The notes beneath the pieces were generated by a model. That model was given only the letters and a program-made list of their open reading frames with translations. It was not told the DNA's origin and searched no databases. Below are positions 47,375 through 59,642 of a stretch of DNA of 64,000 nt, in pieces. The DNA is from Cranoglanis bouderius (Eukaryota > Chordata > Actinopteri > Siluriformes > Cranoglanididae), in NCBI GenBank assembly GCA_023630585.1, contig CM042539.1, forward strand, positions 10,867,755-10,931,754, written 5' to 3'. Position numbers and translations under genes: made by a program. Numbering within the stretch: the first letter of the stretch is position 1; the number at the start of each line of letters is the position of its first letter.

Positions 47375-47718
47375 GTAAGACAGTGTCCCCTTTACCGCGC
47401 ACGTGCTTGATCAGCCATCACGTTTGGTTTCCAGACTTGTTTAGTTTTGTACTGGAGATCGAACAAGTAAGGAAAGCTCATAGCCTCTAGTTTAGCACTG
47501 TGCAAACTCAGTAATAGTCAATAGTTGCCAACACTTTTCAGGGGAAAGTATGTAATGCATGCTTAAAAAAAAAAGTCCCCAGGTGACCTCATAGACTGAT
47601 TTGCATATTCATTGCATTATCATGGTCATTTGCACATCAAAACGTTTTACATGAAGGAAGATGAAGGAAGACAGAATGCAGGGTGTTCCAAAAAAATCTC
47701 CATACATCTAGGGAAATA

Positions 47719-47737
47719 AATATATATATATTATTTA

Positions 47738-47829
<92 letters not shown>
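47719..47829. repeat. (TA)n microsatellite inside the MITE
   Basis: A TA run directly adjoining the left end of the nested element. Confidence 0.95.
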
Positions 47830-47832
<3 letters not shown>

Positions 47833-48275
47833 TACTGTGCAAAAGTTTTAGGCACATGCAAAGAACTACATTCTACATTACGAAAACAAAATACCGTAAA
47901 AGTGCAGTAAACAGTAGTAAATGAAACAAAGTCAATATTTGGTGTGACAAAAAAATAAAAATAGTAGTCTCCTGTACAATGTGTGCAGTTTTATAAGGAA
48001 ATGAGCTGGTAAGTTTTATTGAGCATCTTGCAGAACCAGACACAGTTCTTCTGGAGACTTTGACTTTCTCACTTGCTTCTTATTTTTGCAGCAAAACCCA
48101 GCAGCCTTCATTGTGTTTTTAGTCTGATACAAACATTTTTCTGTAACATTTAATTTTGTGCTAGAAAACTAATGTTTGGGAATCTAAAATTGTTTTTGTA
48201 CTGATGATAATGTTGAAGTCATAAAATAAAGATTGTACTAAAAAATAGGGTGCCTAAAACTTTTGCACAGTACTG
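47830..48275. mobile_element. Tc1-type MITE nested in another MITE
   Basis: A 446-bp element flanked by TA. CAGTACTGTGCAAAAGTTTT at the left is mirrored by AAAACTTTTGCACAGTACTG at the right, with GGCAC/GTGCC inside. No transposase is present. Confidence 0.9.
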
Positions 48276-48399
48276 TATTTATAAACTAAGTATGGACAAT
48301 TTTGGAAGACATTTTGCTAAAAAGTGTAAATTTCCCCTATGTATGTATGGAGACTTTTGGGACACCCTGTCGAATAGAGTTTTATTAGAACTTATAGCA

Positions 48400-48770
48400 C
48401 AGCGCAGTTGAATGCTTGAATCTGATTGGCCAGAAGGTCTGCATCATTTTTGTGTAACAGCACAGCTCCAACAGTAGCTCTGATACTACATGAACAATAG
48501 GGTATTGTTATATTGTTAATATTAATGCGCTCTTTCTAGTACGTTATTGTTTCTATAGTAACAGCTCGCACACAGGGACTTGTACGGCGGGCGCTTCACA
48601 TGATCTAAGACTAACAATAAACAGATTTTTTTTAAAAGCGTTGTTAAACTAAGTAAAATATATAATCATTAATGCGACATTGTTTTTTAGAAGACATTTT
48701 TTAAAACATTTATAGAAAGAGTCTTGGTTATAAGTGCTTTGTAACAGTCAACGTTTCCCAGCTCAGAGTG
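48400..48770. repeat. Dispersed repeat, second long copy
   Basis: It shares ordered blocks with 26045-26350: TTGAATGCTTGAATCTGATT, CACACAGGGACTTG, and GTGCTTTGTAACAGTCAACG then TTTCCCAGCTCAG. A GA run (48768-48794) follows, as at 26390. Confidence 0.7.
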
Positions 48771-49730
48771 AGAGAGAGAGAGAGAGAGAGAGAGGCTGGC
48801 AAGGAAATGTTTATCGCAGCTTTAACGTAGGTTACACCAACCCAGCATGCATTATTTATGTATAACAGCATGATCTGTCCTGTGTTATTCCTTACATAAT
48901 AGATTATAACTTCTTCTTTTTCTTCTTCTTCTTTAAAAAAAAAAAAAAAAAAAAAGAAGTCATCTTTTGTCATGACACCACAAACTAACTATTTAAGTAT
49001 TCAAAACACACTATAATTTCTATAAAGAACACAGAAAACAGAAGCAGTTGCACTGAGTAGTCGGGAAATAGACATGAAGGAAAACTGTTTTGGAAATTTA
49101 TCACATAAGAGTGTCTGCCAAATGACTAAAAGTAAATGTAAGTACAGATTAGCAAAGCTGAACAAAAAAGTCTGTGGGTGGGACATACGATGGTGATCAG
49201 TGATTGGTCGACCGAACCTACTCTCTCAACTGTGATGTTAGCTGGAGAGCCGTATCGAGTGCAGGACAGTCGCGCCAAATGTTGCTAGATTTGTTGTTAG
49301 GCTCTTTAGAAAATAGTTAAAGGGGTCAACTATATTACAGTCTGTTATTCTTTAAAAAAAAAATAGATCTACCAACCAATTGAAACTACTGTATATTATT
49401 ATTTGAAATACTTCAAACTGGCCACGCCCCCTATCTGAGTCTGATGCTCATAGCCCTGCTGTCATTTTGTGACATTTTATAGATAACAATGTGTCATACA
49501 GTGTCAGAAACACACAAGCTAGTCAAGTGATAGATACCAAACAACTGGGCAAAGCGACAGTGAGAGTGTGTGATGATTTAAGCATGGAGTTTGCACAGTG
49601 TTAAACTGGAGGCTATACGTTTTCTTTACTTGTACCTTGTAGCTCGATTGGAAAACTAAGGCGCAATATTCAAAGCTTTAGCTGACTGAGTAAGTGGAAA
49701 ATTGTGTACGTTTCCTTTTTGGCTGGATCA

Positions 49731-49738
49731 GTGTGTGT

Positions 49739-49797
<59 letters not shown>

Positions 49798-49799
49798 TG
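49731..49799. repeat. (GT)n microsatellite
   Basis: A GT run with a few interruptions in kcnb2 intron. Confidence 0.95.
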
Positions 49800-50293
49800 C
49801 GCGCATGTGTGTTTGTTCAGTGCTCTGTCCACAAGTGAGGGAAATTTTAGGGAAAGTTTAGGAACCGTGGTTTTCTATGACTCAAGACAATGCAGTGACA
49901 TTTTGGAAATATTATGAATGAACTTTATGCATTATCACATTATTGTGAAGGAAGGAAGACTCCACACAATAAGAAAAGTCATGTGTGCTTACTTTTTTGA
50001 TGGAGTTCATCTGTGGTACCTGTTCTGGAGTCAGCTGAATGTCCCTGAACCCTCAGGCAGGTCCAGATGTATATTTCTCACTCCCCTAAACACATACATT
50101 TCATATTTGTTTCCCTATAGATCCTGAATAATTCATGAAGTAATGAATAATATTCTTTACAGCAGATAACTAGTGACATATTATGGAGTTAAAGTAGCAA
50201 GTCGCATTACACTGTATAGACAAGATAAGATGTAAGGTTGTGCGAACTGTTAAAAAAATGCTTGTTTGTTTGTGCAGAATCAGATGTGTGTCC

Positions 50294-50295
<2 letters not shown>

Positions 50296-50342
<47 letters not shown>

Positions 50343-50725
50343 AGCCCATATAGGATTTCGCAGAGTTTTTTTTTTTTGTGATTGTTGCAGCCAAAAATGC
50401 TTGACTTTGCTGCGGCTTTTTTTTTTTCAAAATTTGCGATGCAACTTGCAGAGTTTTTGTGCTTTTTTGCAGAAAACAACTTGAATTGGTGAAATTGCAA
50501 CTGCACAGATTTGTTTTGCACGGCCTTTTTCAGTGATGTTTGTTGGTAAATGAGACCTTTTAGCTGTAGAGACTTTGCCGAAGAGACTTTGGCTGAATGC
50601 GCGTTGTGATGACGATCTGTCATCAAATGTGATTTTGAAACATTGCAAGCTCCTCCGAATATTGCGGCCTTTGCTTGATTTTGCGTTCATTTCTGCCATT
50701 GCAAAATCGCGAAGTCCTGGAGGGA
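50296..50725. mobile_element. (GA)n run and third copy of the CAGTCC-type MITE
   Basis: A GA run (50296-50339) precedes a MITE copy that starts near AGGATTTCGCAGAGTTTTTT and ends GCGAAGTCCTGGAGGGACTG (50725). It is the shortest and most diverged of the three copies (others at 33148 and 40913). Confidence 0.6.
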
Positions 50726-51064
50726 CTGGAGAATACCTTTGTGTTTCTCTCAGCTGAGTTTTGTTTGTGTGTGATTTTTTTAAATTTCACAGTAATGATT
50801 GCGACTGCTTGTGATGTTTGTTTGGAATTGATTTTCCATCTCCGAGTTACATTAGCAGTGCAGACTTGAATTAGTTGTGACATTTTCAATGATTATCAAA
50901 AGGTGTGATTTTTTTTTTTTTTTTGGTGAATTTTTGTTTTCTTTTTCTAAAATGTAGCTGCGTGTAGGAAATTTCCTTTGGATTAACTTGTTACACAATT
51001 GTAGATGAAGAATCGTGTAAAACAGCTTTAATTTCATGTAAACTACAGTAGTACTACAAACTTA

Positions 51065-51680
51065 CAGTTGAAGTCATAAGTTTATTATTATTTTAGTATG
51101 TTTATTGTTATTATTTTGTCTTCTGGGAAACATGCGAATATCTTATGTAGCTTATGAATGGCATTATTCAATGAAAAAAACAATAATAATTAATGTCATG
51201 TTGCCTTCTTGAGCATCAGTGAGTGTGTGCACCTTTTGTAATAGTTGTGTTTGAGTCCCTCAGTTGTCCTCAGTGTTAAAAGATGGATCTCAAAATCATC
51301 CACTGTTGGAAATGGGTCAAATATGCAGAAGATGCTAGAAAAGCAAAGAATGTGCAGGACCTGGAGGATTTATCTGAAGAACAGTGGGCAGTTTAACTGC
51401 TCAGGACAAACAAGGGACTCATGAACAACTATCACAAAACATAAAAACAGTCATTGATCATCCAGGTAAAAACACACAGTATTAAGAATCATGCATATGT
51501 AAACTTTTGAACTGGTTCATTTGTGTAAATTCAGTTATTATTGTGTCTTGTGGACTATATGTAAACACTGTTATGTGAAATAGCTTATTCAGGGCAGTAC
51601 TCAAAAAAAAATGCAATTTTTATGATCCTTTATGATAAAGTTGCACTACATTTTGCATTATAATTTAACATAATTATATA
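51065..51680. mobile_element. Non-autonomous Tc1-like element, right end lost
   Basis: The left end CAGTTGAAGTCATAAGTTTA is the terminal repeat of a salmonid/cyprinid-type Tc1 family. CCACTGTTGGAAATGGGTCA and TTGTGTCTTGTGGACTATAT are internal segments of a common non-autonomous derivative. The right terminal repeat is not recognisable. Confidence 0.65.
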
Positions 51681-51851
51681 ATATTCTTTTGGTTCTCACA
51701 CACACACTGACTGATAAAATCCCATGTAGTCTGAAAGGAGCTGAAAGTACTTTTTGGTATCAGCAATAGCTATTTTTTTATAGGGTATCTCTGCTGAATA
51801 ACTTCCCACAACAGGTCACATAAATCAGATAAACACAGATATGGTGTCTCC

Positions 51852-51855
<4 letters not shown>

Positions 51856-51901
<46 letters not shown>

Positions 51902-51925
51902 CTCTCGCTCTCTTTCTCTCTTTCA
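51856..51925. repeat. (CT)n microsatellite
   Basis: A CT run with GCTCTCTC interruptions at its right end. Confidence 0.95.
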
Positions 51926-52306
51926 GGAAGATCCTACACACATCCAGAAAAAGTAAAAGTAAAACATTCAGCATATTCAAGTTTCTCTTGAATAAATATT
52001 TAATGACGAACCATATGAGGAAGTTCACATGAATAAGTGCGTTCTTATGTACTTGGAGCACATACTGAGGACATGTAGACAGACACTTGCAAATTTGTCT
52101 CAATTAGCATGAATCCATTCATATGAAAAGAACCTTTTCTTTTATTCATATAAACTCATAGACACAAAAATATACACACAGACTGAGAGGCAGAGAAACA
52201 GACATATGCTGGAGATAGAACAACATTTTGAGCGCTGGATTTTTTTAACCATTTTTGGTGAAAGAATTTTCTCAGAAATGTTAGTATTATGTGGAAGGAG
52301 CTTTGT

Positions 52307-52347
52307 GGGGGGGGGGGGGGGGGGGGTGGGGGGGGTGGGGGGGGGGG
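52307..52347. repeat. Poly(G) tract
   Basis: About 40 bases that are G except for two or three T, giving at least three blocks of eight or more G. The plus strand can form G-quadruplexes. Confidence 0.95.
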
Positions 52348-52529
52348 AATAAGGGTTGCAAATGGCTAAAGAATCATGGAACAAAAGGTTCTTTAGGGAA
52401 CAAAAAAATGACATTTCTGTAGCCTCACTCTAAAGAAACTTCTTCTGGCACCTTTATTTTTTAAGAATGTAGATAGATTGATAGACAGACAGATATACAC
52501 GTTCACAAAAACGTCGCCTAGTCTTTTTC

Positions 52530-53028
52530 CAGTCTTCAGCTGTCCAATTTTGGTGAGTCTGTGTCCACTGTAGCCTCAGATTGCTGTTCTTGGCTGACAG
52601 GAGAAGAACCCAAAGTAGTTGTCTATTTTATTAGGCCGTCCACGTCAGTGCATTCTGAGATGTTTTTCTGCTCACCACGGTTGTAAAGAGTGGTTATATG
52701 AGTTACCATAGTCTACCTGCCAGCTATTCTTCTCTGATCTTTCTTATCAACAAAGCGTTTTTGCCTGCAGAACTGACTCTCACTGGATGTTTTTTGTTTT
52801 TCGCACCATTCTGTGTAAACTCTTGGGACTTGTGGTATGTGTAAAAATCCCAGGAGATCAGCAATTTCTGAAATAATCAAAACAGCCAGTCTGTTACCAA
52901 CCATGCCACAGTCAAAGTCACTGAGATCACTCACTGCTGCCACCCTGCTGCTACATGATTGGCTGATTAGATAACTGCATGAATGAGCAGGTGTACAGGT
53001 GTTCCTAATAAAGTGGCTGGTGAGTGTA
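52530..53028 (-). mobile_element. Tc1-like fragment, right half (same family as 17848-18545)
   Basis: The right end GTTCCTAATAAAGTGGCTGG then TGAGTGTA is the terminal repeat of the CACTGGCCACTTTATTAG family. The body includes the N-terminal DNA-binding part of the transposase on the minus strand. The left half is absent. Confidence 0.75.
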
Positions 53029-53029
53029 T

Positions 53030-54510
53030 AGATACAGATAAACAGACAGCAGGACAATAGTGCCATTAATGTTTACGCTTTATTTCATTACACACTCATT
53101 TGAGTGTTACATTCGTAAACCAGCTTGCTCACAGTTGAGGTGTCCTCAGGAATGTGTTTCAAGTCCCGCTCCTGAAGGAATTCTGACCAATCCTGCCCAC
53201 TTTTTTCTTTGTACCTGCCTGCGATCCTATCATAATGCTGAACTCCTGTTAACACGTTACCTTAGCTAGCACACTTAGGCGATTCCCAGTCTTAGTCTTA
53301 AATAGTAGATTCTTGAATAATAAGGAAAATGCCATATTAATTTTTGATAACTGTGGGAAGAGTGCACTCAGACTCTTGGAGCTGACATTGTGTGTAAATG
53401 TGACGACTTACAGTTGCGTGTCCATTAGCCTGAGGAATGTGAAATGTCTGAAATTCAATCAGTGCTAATTCAAAAGGAGCCTGTAGGATGATGTTCTGGA
53501 TAATATTTCAACTCTGAGTGTGTGTCATGTATAAAAAAGAAAATAAAGAATTTACCCTCTTGAAGTGTGTCAAAGATGTGAGGCTGTTTGAAATGATATT
53601 TGAAAGTGCGCAGAGTGGGTTACTGAACCTTCAGACACGTTTCATTTCTGATTTTGAAATTCTGCAGCCATAATGGAAGATGATGATAGGTGTAGACTTC
53701 AGTGTGATGAGTGCGGTGATCCTCCCCTGACATCTTTTAAAGCAGGATTTTGAAAACTTTTAGCAAGGACAGGATTAAACTAAAAAACTATAAATAAAAA
53801 AAATCCATGGACATATTTACATAATCGGTCCAATGAACATAATCCAATTATTATGCAAATATTTGGCTCGTTATTTAATGTGTGCAATTATATTTTGGAT
53901 ATTTATTGGAACCATAGAGCTTTTATTCATTTTAATCCTGAACTCAATAATAAATGTAAATGCATATAAGAAAAAACACTATATCAAAAAAAAAAAAAAA
54001 AAAATCACAAATCCCATGGCTATTCTTCATGGGAGAACCATGGCCTTAAAACCTCTAACAGCATGGTTTCAAACATTAATGCATCTTCATCACTGTGATG
54101 ATAAAGATCTACCCCAGACTAATCATTTACCAAGAGTAGTTTCTATTTATTTTGTATTTAAACACTTTAAAATCTCAAAAGGCCTGATCAGAACTGTGTG
54201 GGCGTGTCAGATTGCATAATTATTGGAAGTGGTGTTTCCCTGGTAACGTAACTGACGGCGTTAGTGCTAGAGAAGATGGAACTAACGACAAACAGGAGCT
54301 TCCACGTCACCTTCATATTTACACAAGCCACGAGTAAAAAATGTAAACAAACTCAGTGTTTTTATTAGGGTGAATACGAATCTCATTAGCATGGTAGGAG
54401 TCTAAACATAGGCAGAAAGCATTACACAAAGATAATCAGATAATCAAAGATAACCATCATGGAAAAACTAGGCTAGGGTAAAAAAACAAAAACAAACAAC
54501 AAAAAAAACA
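53030..54510. other. kcnb2 intron, no feature seen
   Basis: AT-rich DNA with small homopolymer tracts. No transposon end or exon was recognised. Confidence 0.5.
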
Positions 54511-54514
54511 AGTA

Positions 54515-56068
54515 CGGCCGTGGCCAAAAGTTTTGAGAATGACACAAATATTAATTTTCACAAAGTCTACTGCTTCAGTGTTTTTAGATTTTTTGTCAGA
54601 TGTTATTAACTGTTACTGAAGTATAATCACAAGCATTTCATAAGTGTCAATGGCTTTTATTGACAATTACATGAAGTTTATGCAAAGAGTCAATATTTGC
54701 AGTGTTGACCCTTCTTTTTCAAGACCTCTGCAATTTGCCCTGGCATGCTGTCAATCAACTTCTGGGCCACATCCTGACTGATGGCAGCCCATTCTTGCAT
54801 AATCAATGCTTGGAGTTTGTCAGAGTTTGTGGGTTTTTTGTTTGTCCACCCACCTCTTGAGGATTGACCACAAATTCTCAATGGGATTAAGGTCTGGGGA
54901 GTTTCCTGGCCATGGACCCAAAATGTCGATGTTTTGTTCCCCGAGCCACTTCGTTATCACTTTTGCCTTGTGACAAGGTGCCCCATCATGCTGGAAAAGG
55001 CATTGTTCGTCACCAAACTGTTCTTGGATGGTTGGGAGAAGTTGCTGTCTGAGGATGTCTTTGTACCATTCTTTATTCATGGCTGTGTTCTTAGGCAAAA
55101 CTGTGAATGAGCCCACTCCCTTGGCTGAGAAGCAACCCCACACATGAGTGGTCTCAGGATACTTTACTGTTGGCATGACACAGGACTGATGGTAGCGCTC
55201 ACCTTTTCTTCTCCAGACAAGCTTTTTTCCAGATGCCCCAAACAATCGGAAAGGGGATTCATCAGAGAAAATGACATTACCCCAGTCCTCAGCAGTCCAA
55301 TCCCTGTACTTTTTGCAGAATAGCAGTCTGTCCCTGATGTTTTTCCTGGAGAGAAGTGGTTTCTTTGCTGCCCTTCTTGACACCAGGCCATCCTCCAAAA
55401 GTCTTCGCCTTACTGTGCGTGCAGACGCACTCACACCTGCCTGCTGCCATTCCTGCACTGGTGGTGCCCTGAACCCGCATCGGAATCAACTTTAGGAGAC
55501 GGTCCTGGCGCTTGCTGGACTTTCTTGGGTGCCCTGAAGCCTTCTTCACAACAGTTGAACCTCTCTCCTTGAAGGTTTTGATGATCCGATAAATGGTTGA
55601 TTTAGGTGCAATCTTAATAGCAGCAATATCCTTGCTTGTGAATCCCTTTTTGTGCAAAGCAATGATGGCTGCATGTGTTTCCTTGCAGGTAACCATAGTT
55701 AACAGAGGAAGAACAATAATTTCAAGCACCACCCTCCTTTTAAAGCTTCCAGTCTGTTATTCTAACTCAATCAGCATGACAGAGTGATCTCCAGCCTTGT
55801 CCTCGTTAACACTCTCACCTGTTAACGAGAGAATCACTGACATGATGTCAGCTGGTCCTTTTGTGGAAGGGCTGAAATGCAGTGGACATGTTTTTTTGGG
55901 ATTAAGTTCATTTTCATGGCAAAGAGGGACTTTGAAATTAATTGCAATTCATCTGATCACTCTTCATAACATTCTGGAGTATATGCAAATTGCCATCATA
56001 AAAACTGAGGCAGCAGACTTTGTAAAAATTAATATTTGTGTCATTCTCAAAACTTTTGGCCACGGCTG
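54515..56068 (-). mobile_element. Recently inactivated Tc1-like transposon
   Basis: A 1554-bp element flanked by TA. The ends CGGCCGTGGCCAAAAGTTTT and AAAACTTTTGGCCACGGCTG are inverted repeats that differ at one base in the first twenty. Inside is a nearly complete transposase on the minus strand with two frameshifts. It lies in the kcnb2 intron. Confidence 0.93.
54690..55732 (-). pseudogene. Tc1-like transposase with two frameshifts
   Basis: Three overlapping frames cover the whole protein. 55732-55460 holds the DNA-binding region (GFTSKDIAAIKIAPKSTIYR). 55458-54820 holds the catalytic core (VIFSDESPFRLFG, FQHDGAPCHKAKV, SPDLNPIENLW). 54881-54690 holds the C-terminus (ISQDVAQKLIDSMPGQIAEV, ending GQHCKY). 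The second shift lies in an A run near 54830. All three catalytic residues survive. By my count 35 residues separate the second Asp from the Glu (DD35E), one more than in the element at 3077. Confidence 0.92.
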
Positions 56069-56069
56069 T

Positions 56070-56935
56070 AAGTCCCACCAGTTGGGAAATGAAGCTGAAC
56101 AAAAATCAACATTGATTCACTGTTTGTCTTTTCAACACTGAAAAGCAATGAATTATCAACACAGATTCAATATTATTTAGCATTGAATATTCAACCTCAA
56201 CCAAAATTATGATTCTGATGGAATTTCAGCATTGAATCAATGTCACCTTGCTATCTGGGTAATTACCTAGGTACCCCCTAAAAAATTAAGACTGAGACTC
56301 AAACCCTTCCCATTATAAACTGACCCTAAAAGTGGAACTGTGAGCAGTCTTGAGCATTACATTTGGACTTCTAAGTCTAAATAACAGGATAATGCAAAAT
56401 GTTTATTTATGTACATGTACCTTGTAATGTGCTCTTGAGATCAGTTTTTGTTCCAAGGAGCTATAAGGCCCTTCCTGAGCGAGATATTGAGGTTTCCGTA
56501 AACATCTGTATAACCAAAATGTGTTGTGTTTCATGACACAAAGATGGTCGTCAAACTGGTGGTTTTGCAATGCCAATACATAGAGGTAATGAGTCAAAGA
56601 AAAGTAGAAAAATTAAAAATGTTCGCGCAACCACTGTATTGGACCACTTGAGATGGAATGACCCTACAACATTGTCCACTATCTTGTTTGTTTTGAGTTG
56701 AATGGGTTAAAAATACGTCATCGTTTTTGAATATCTCCGTTTTCTCAGTCCACGTTTTTCGCTGGACAAAAACGCCATCTCAGTGTGGACGGAAGGCCAA
56801 AACATAGAGAAAAAGATGCGTTTTCAAACTGATCCGGTTGTGGAAGTAGCCTTAATACTAGAGGAAGTGTGGTGGATACAGGTTAATTAAACCATAGGCT
56901 TGACTTATTGCTGCACCAAGTATACACGTCTAGAG
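56070..56935. other. kcnb2 intron, no gene seen
   Basis: A block near 56700-56850 (CGCCATCTCAGTGTGGACGG, GATGCGTTTTCAAACTGATC) resembles a dispersed fish repeat, but the boundaries are unclear. Confidence 0.4.
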
Positions 56936-57130
56936 CAGAGGTTCTCAAACCTAGTCCTGGAGAACCACCGCCCTGCACAATTTGGTGTTCTTCCTCTTCC
57001 AGCTCACCCGGTTCAACCTAGTTCAGGCTTGTTAATTCCCTGATGAGTGTAATCAGTTGAGTTTGCTGGCAGGAAAAGCACCAAAATGTGCAGGGCAGTG
57101 GAACTCCAGTTCCCGGATTGAGAAACTCTG
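56936..57130. mobile_element. hAT-like MITE, 195 bp, near-palindromic
   Basis: The left end CAGAGGTTCTCAAACCTAGT and the right end GGATTGAGAAACTCTG are inverted repeats continuing about 50 bases inward (CCGCCCTGCACAATTTGGTG against CACCAAAATGTGCAGGGCAG). The flanks GTCTAGAG and CTTTAGGG may be a decayed 8-bp target duplication. Confidence 0.75.
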
Positions 57131-57836
57131 CTTTAGGGCAGAGATTAAGGTAGAAAAGCAATATTTTACAACTCATCATGACCAAATATACTATTGTGCG
57201 AAAATGCTAGCTAGATGCAGGCTCTTATGAGGGAAAGAAGCATGGGTAAAGCAGGTAGCTGAGAGAAGCATGTTGCTAATTCTGAATGGTACAGTTGTAC
57301 AAAATATAGTACTGCCCAACTAAAACAGCCTAGAACAAAATGGCCACCTTGAACAGTGTGTAATAAATTCACAACAGAAGCTATATAGCTAATAGTAAGA
57401 AACTGAAAACAGACACCTGAGGATCTCATTCCAGTCATGCTAGCTAGCTAGGTTGTGTAGGTAAAGCTTAGCCACTGCAGTGACAACCCCTCAGTGTACT
57501 GCTTATTTAATACCAGATTCAATTGAATACATTATTTACATTGGTTTGCATAGTTTATTTATGATAAGAGACACAAGGGTAATAAAGGGAATGCATAATA
57601 CGTTGATGTTATATCATGGTATATTGTTTAAAAAAACTACTTAATGGAAGCATTTATTTATTTATTTATTTTTATTTTTTAGGTTGTCATAAAACAAACC
57701 TACAGGCAGACGAAAGTTCTGTGCTCCAATCTGTACTGTGCTGTATGTGTGCGTGTGTGTGTATGTGTGCGTGAGTGTGTGTGTGAGTGTGACCCATCAG
57801 GCCTGCTATCATGTTGCATTTTGCACATTGCAAAGC

Positions 57837-57837
<1 letters not shown>

Positions 57838-57895
<58 letters not shown>
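57838..57895. repeat. (CA)n microsatellite
   Basis: An uninterrupted CA run. A GT-rich stretch just to its left (57743-57792) can pair with it. Confidence 0.97.
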
Positions 57896-57898
<3 letters not shown>

Positions 57899-58112
57899 TG
57901 TTGTCATTTCTAACATGTAGCAGATGACATAATATGTTGAGATATTATGTCATCGTTCATCATTTTGCATTAGCCTTGATGTAGTACATGTGTGTGTGAG
58001 GGTACTCATGTCAGCTGTGCTCTTGGGAAGGTGCATTAACATAACATTGATATGGGCCTTGTAAATTTACAGAGTATAATGTTTGTAGAGAAGAACATTT
58101 GTAATGGAAGCT

Positions 58113-58115
<3 letters not shown>

Positions 58116-58168
<53 letters not shown>
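58116..58168. repeat. (GT)n microsatellite
   Basis: An uninterrupted GT run in kcnb2 intron. Confidence 0.97.
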
Positions 58169-58175
<7 letters not shown>

Positions 58176-58509
58176 CTAAATCTGTAGAAGGTAAAACTAT
58201 GTATTTTATATGCCCATACTTATCATGTTTAAGTTTAAGCCATCACATTTTTTTCAAAGCCACAGGGGTTTCGAGTTTATTTCTCCATAGCAACAGCTAG
58301 TAATGCCAACTGTGATGTCATCAGTGTCATGGCCATTGCTATTAAAGAGTTTATTTATAGATCTCACTAGACTGGGGTTATTTAACTGTGGTGGCAGGTG
58401 GGCAACATAAAACACAAACACACACACATGCTCGCACACACGCACGGGGCAGACGGACCAGTCAATCTAACCGTCTTATTAATGAAGGCCATAAATATAT
58501 TAAATAAAT

Positions 58510-58765
58510 GAAATAAAATAATAAATAAAATCCACTGGCGCTATGTGGGAATACATCCATGGATGGGACGCCAGTTCATGGAAGGGCTTTATGCACACAC
58601 TCATTCACACCTAGTGGCAATTGAATGTACCCAGTCCACCTACTGGCATGTTTTTGGGAGGAAACTGGAGAACCCATATGAAACCCATGTAGACACGGGA
58701 AGAACATGCAAAACTCCCGAGACATTAACCTCAGACTCTAGAGCTGTGAGACACCAACACTAACA
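58510..58765 (-). mobile_element. Diverged copy of the SINE-like repeat
   Basis: GGATGGGACGCCAGTTCATG and TTTTGGGAGGAAACTGGAGA then GGAAGAACATGCAAAACTCC match the reverse strand of the family at 43759. The TGGA tail is not seen. Confidence 0.65.
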
Positions 58766-58917
58766 CCATGCCACCTTAATACTTATTAATACTTCGTAAT
58801 TGTTTGTATTTATTATATTAATTAAGTAGCTCATTGGGCCGTGGAAACATTGTAAAGAGCCTGTGGTTTTTTATCTAAATAGAACTGATAAACCATACTG
58901 TAAACTTCATGGTGTAG

Positions 58918-59085
58918 AACAGGAGTGTCAGACTGCAGTCCTAGACTTCCACAGCATTGCAGAGTTTAGCATTCTGCCTCATTTAACATACCTGATTCAG
59001 CTCATCGGTTAATGCGCAAGGCCTTCATGGTGTGTTACGCAAATCTCTGCAGTGTTGTGGCCCCTTCTGGACCTGACCTGGACCT
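58918..59085. mobile_element. Probable MITE
   Basis: ACAGGAGTGTCAGACTGCAG to CCTGACCTGGACCTGGAT is a short dispersed fish repeat with partly complementary halves (TTCCACAGCATTGCAGAGTT against AATCTCTGCAGTGTTGTGGC). Confidence 0.55.
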
Positions 59086-59100
59086 GGATACTTATATACA

Positions 59101-59290
59101 TGGTGTCCGAAAAGTCAGGAAAATACATATAATTCATTTTGTACTTATTATTTACAACATACTCTCTACATGTTCACTCTAAGCTTTTTCTCAGCTGCTG
59201 TATCATGTTTTTGCTGATTTTGCTCAACATATTCGGATCAACATATTTACTCAACATATTCCCAGTGATTTCTGACTTTCCTGGCACCCT
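59101..59290. mobile_element. Small mariner-type MITE
   Basis: GGTGTCCGAAAAGTCAGGAA at the left and TTTCTGACTTTCCTGGCACC at the right are imperfect inverted repeats, enclosing about 190 bp without a gene. Confidence 0.55.
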
Positions 59291-59642
59291 GTATACTGTA
59301 AATCTGTGGTGGTCTGTGAAACCCCATCGCGTGTCTCTGTGGCTGAATTCAAGAACTGAAAAAAAAAAGTTTTTCTGCCTATAACATACTTTGACCCCTC
59401 AAGAACCTTAAGAAACCATAAATAAACCTTGCTATAGCTAATTATTTCCTCACACAATAAATGCCACACTTTGATCAAGTTGTTGGATAGCTACATGCTG
59501 TAGCTCAGTGGATATAATCCTAATCAATTCAGTTTGTAATCAGATACAGTATGTTAAAATGTCTGTGATGCTTCTGCAGATGGAATGGAATCTTAATGCA
59601 AGTTTCACTTTTATATAATATAACATTACTTATGTTGAGATA

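Larger units (their letters stand above)
47679..48369. mobile_element. Mariner-type MITE, interrupted
   Basis: The left end CAGGGTGTTCCAAAAAAATC and the right end GACTTTTGGGACACCCTG are inverted repeats, with CCATACAT/ATGTATGG next inside. Between them lie a TA microsatellite and a second element (47830-48275). It is in kcnb2 intron sequence. Confidence 0.8.

Noticed and set aside
53833..54219. 128-codon plus-strand ORF in the kcnb2 intron
   Set aside because: AT-rich with a lysine run from poly(A), no homology recognised and no splice signals consistent with kcnb2.
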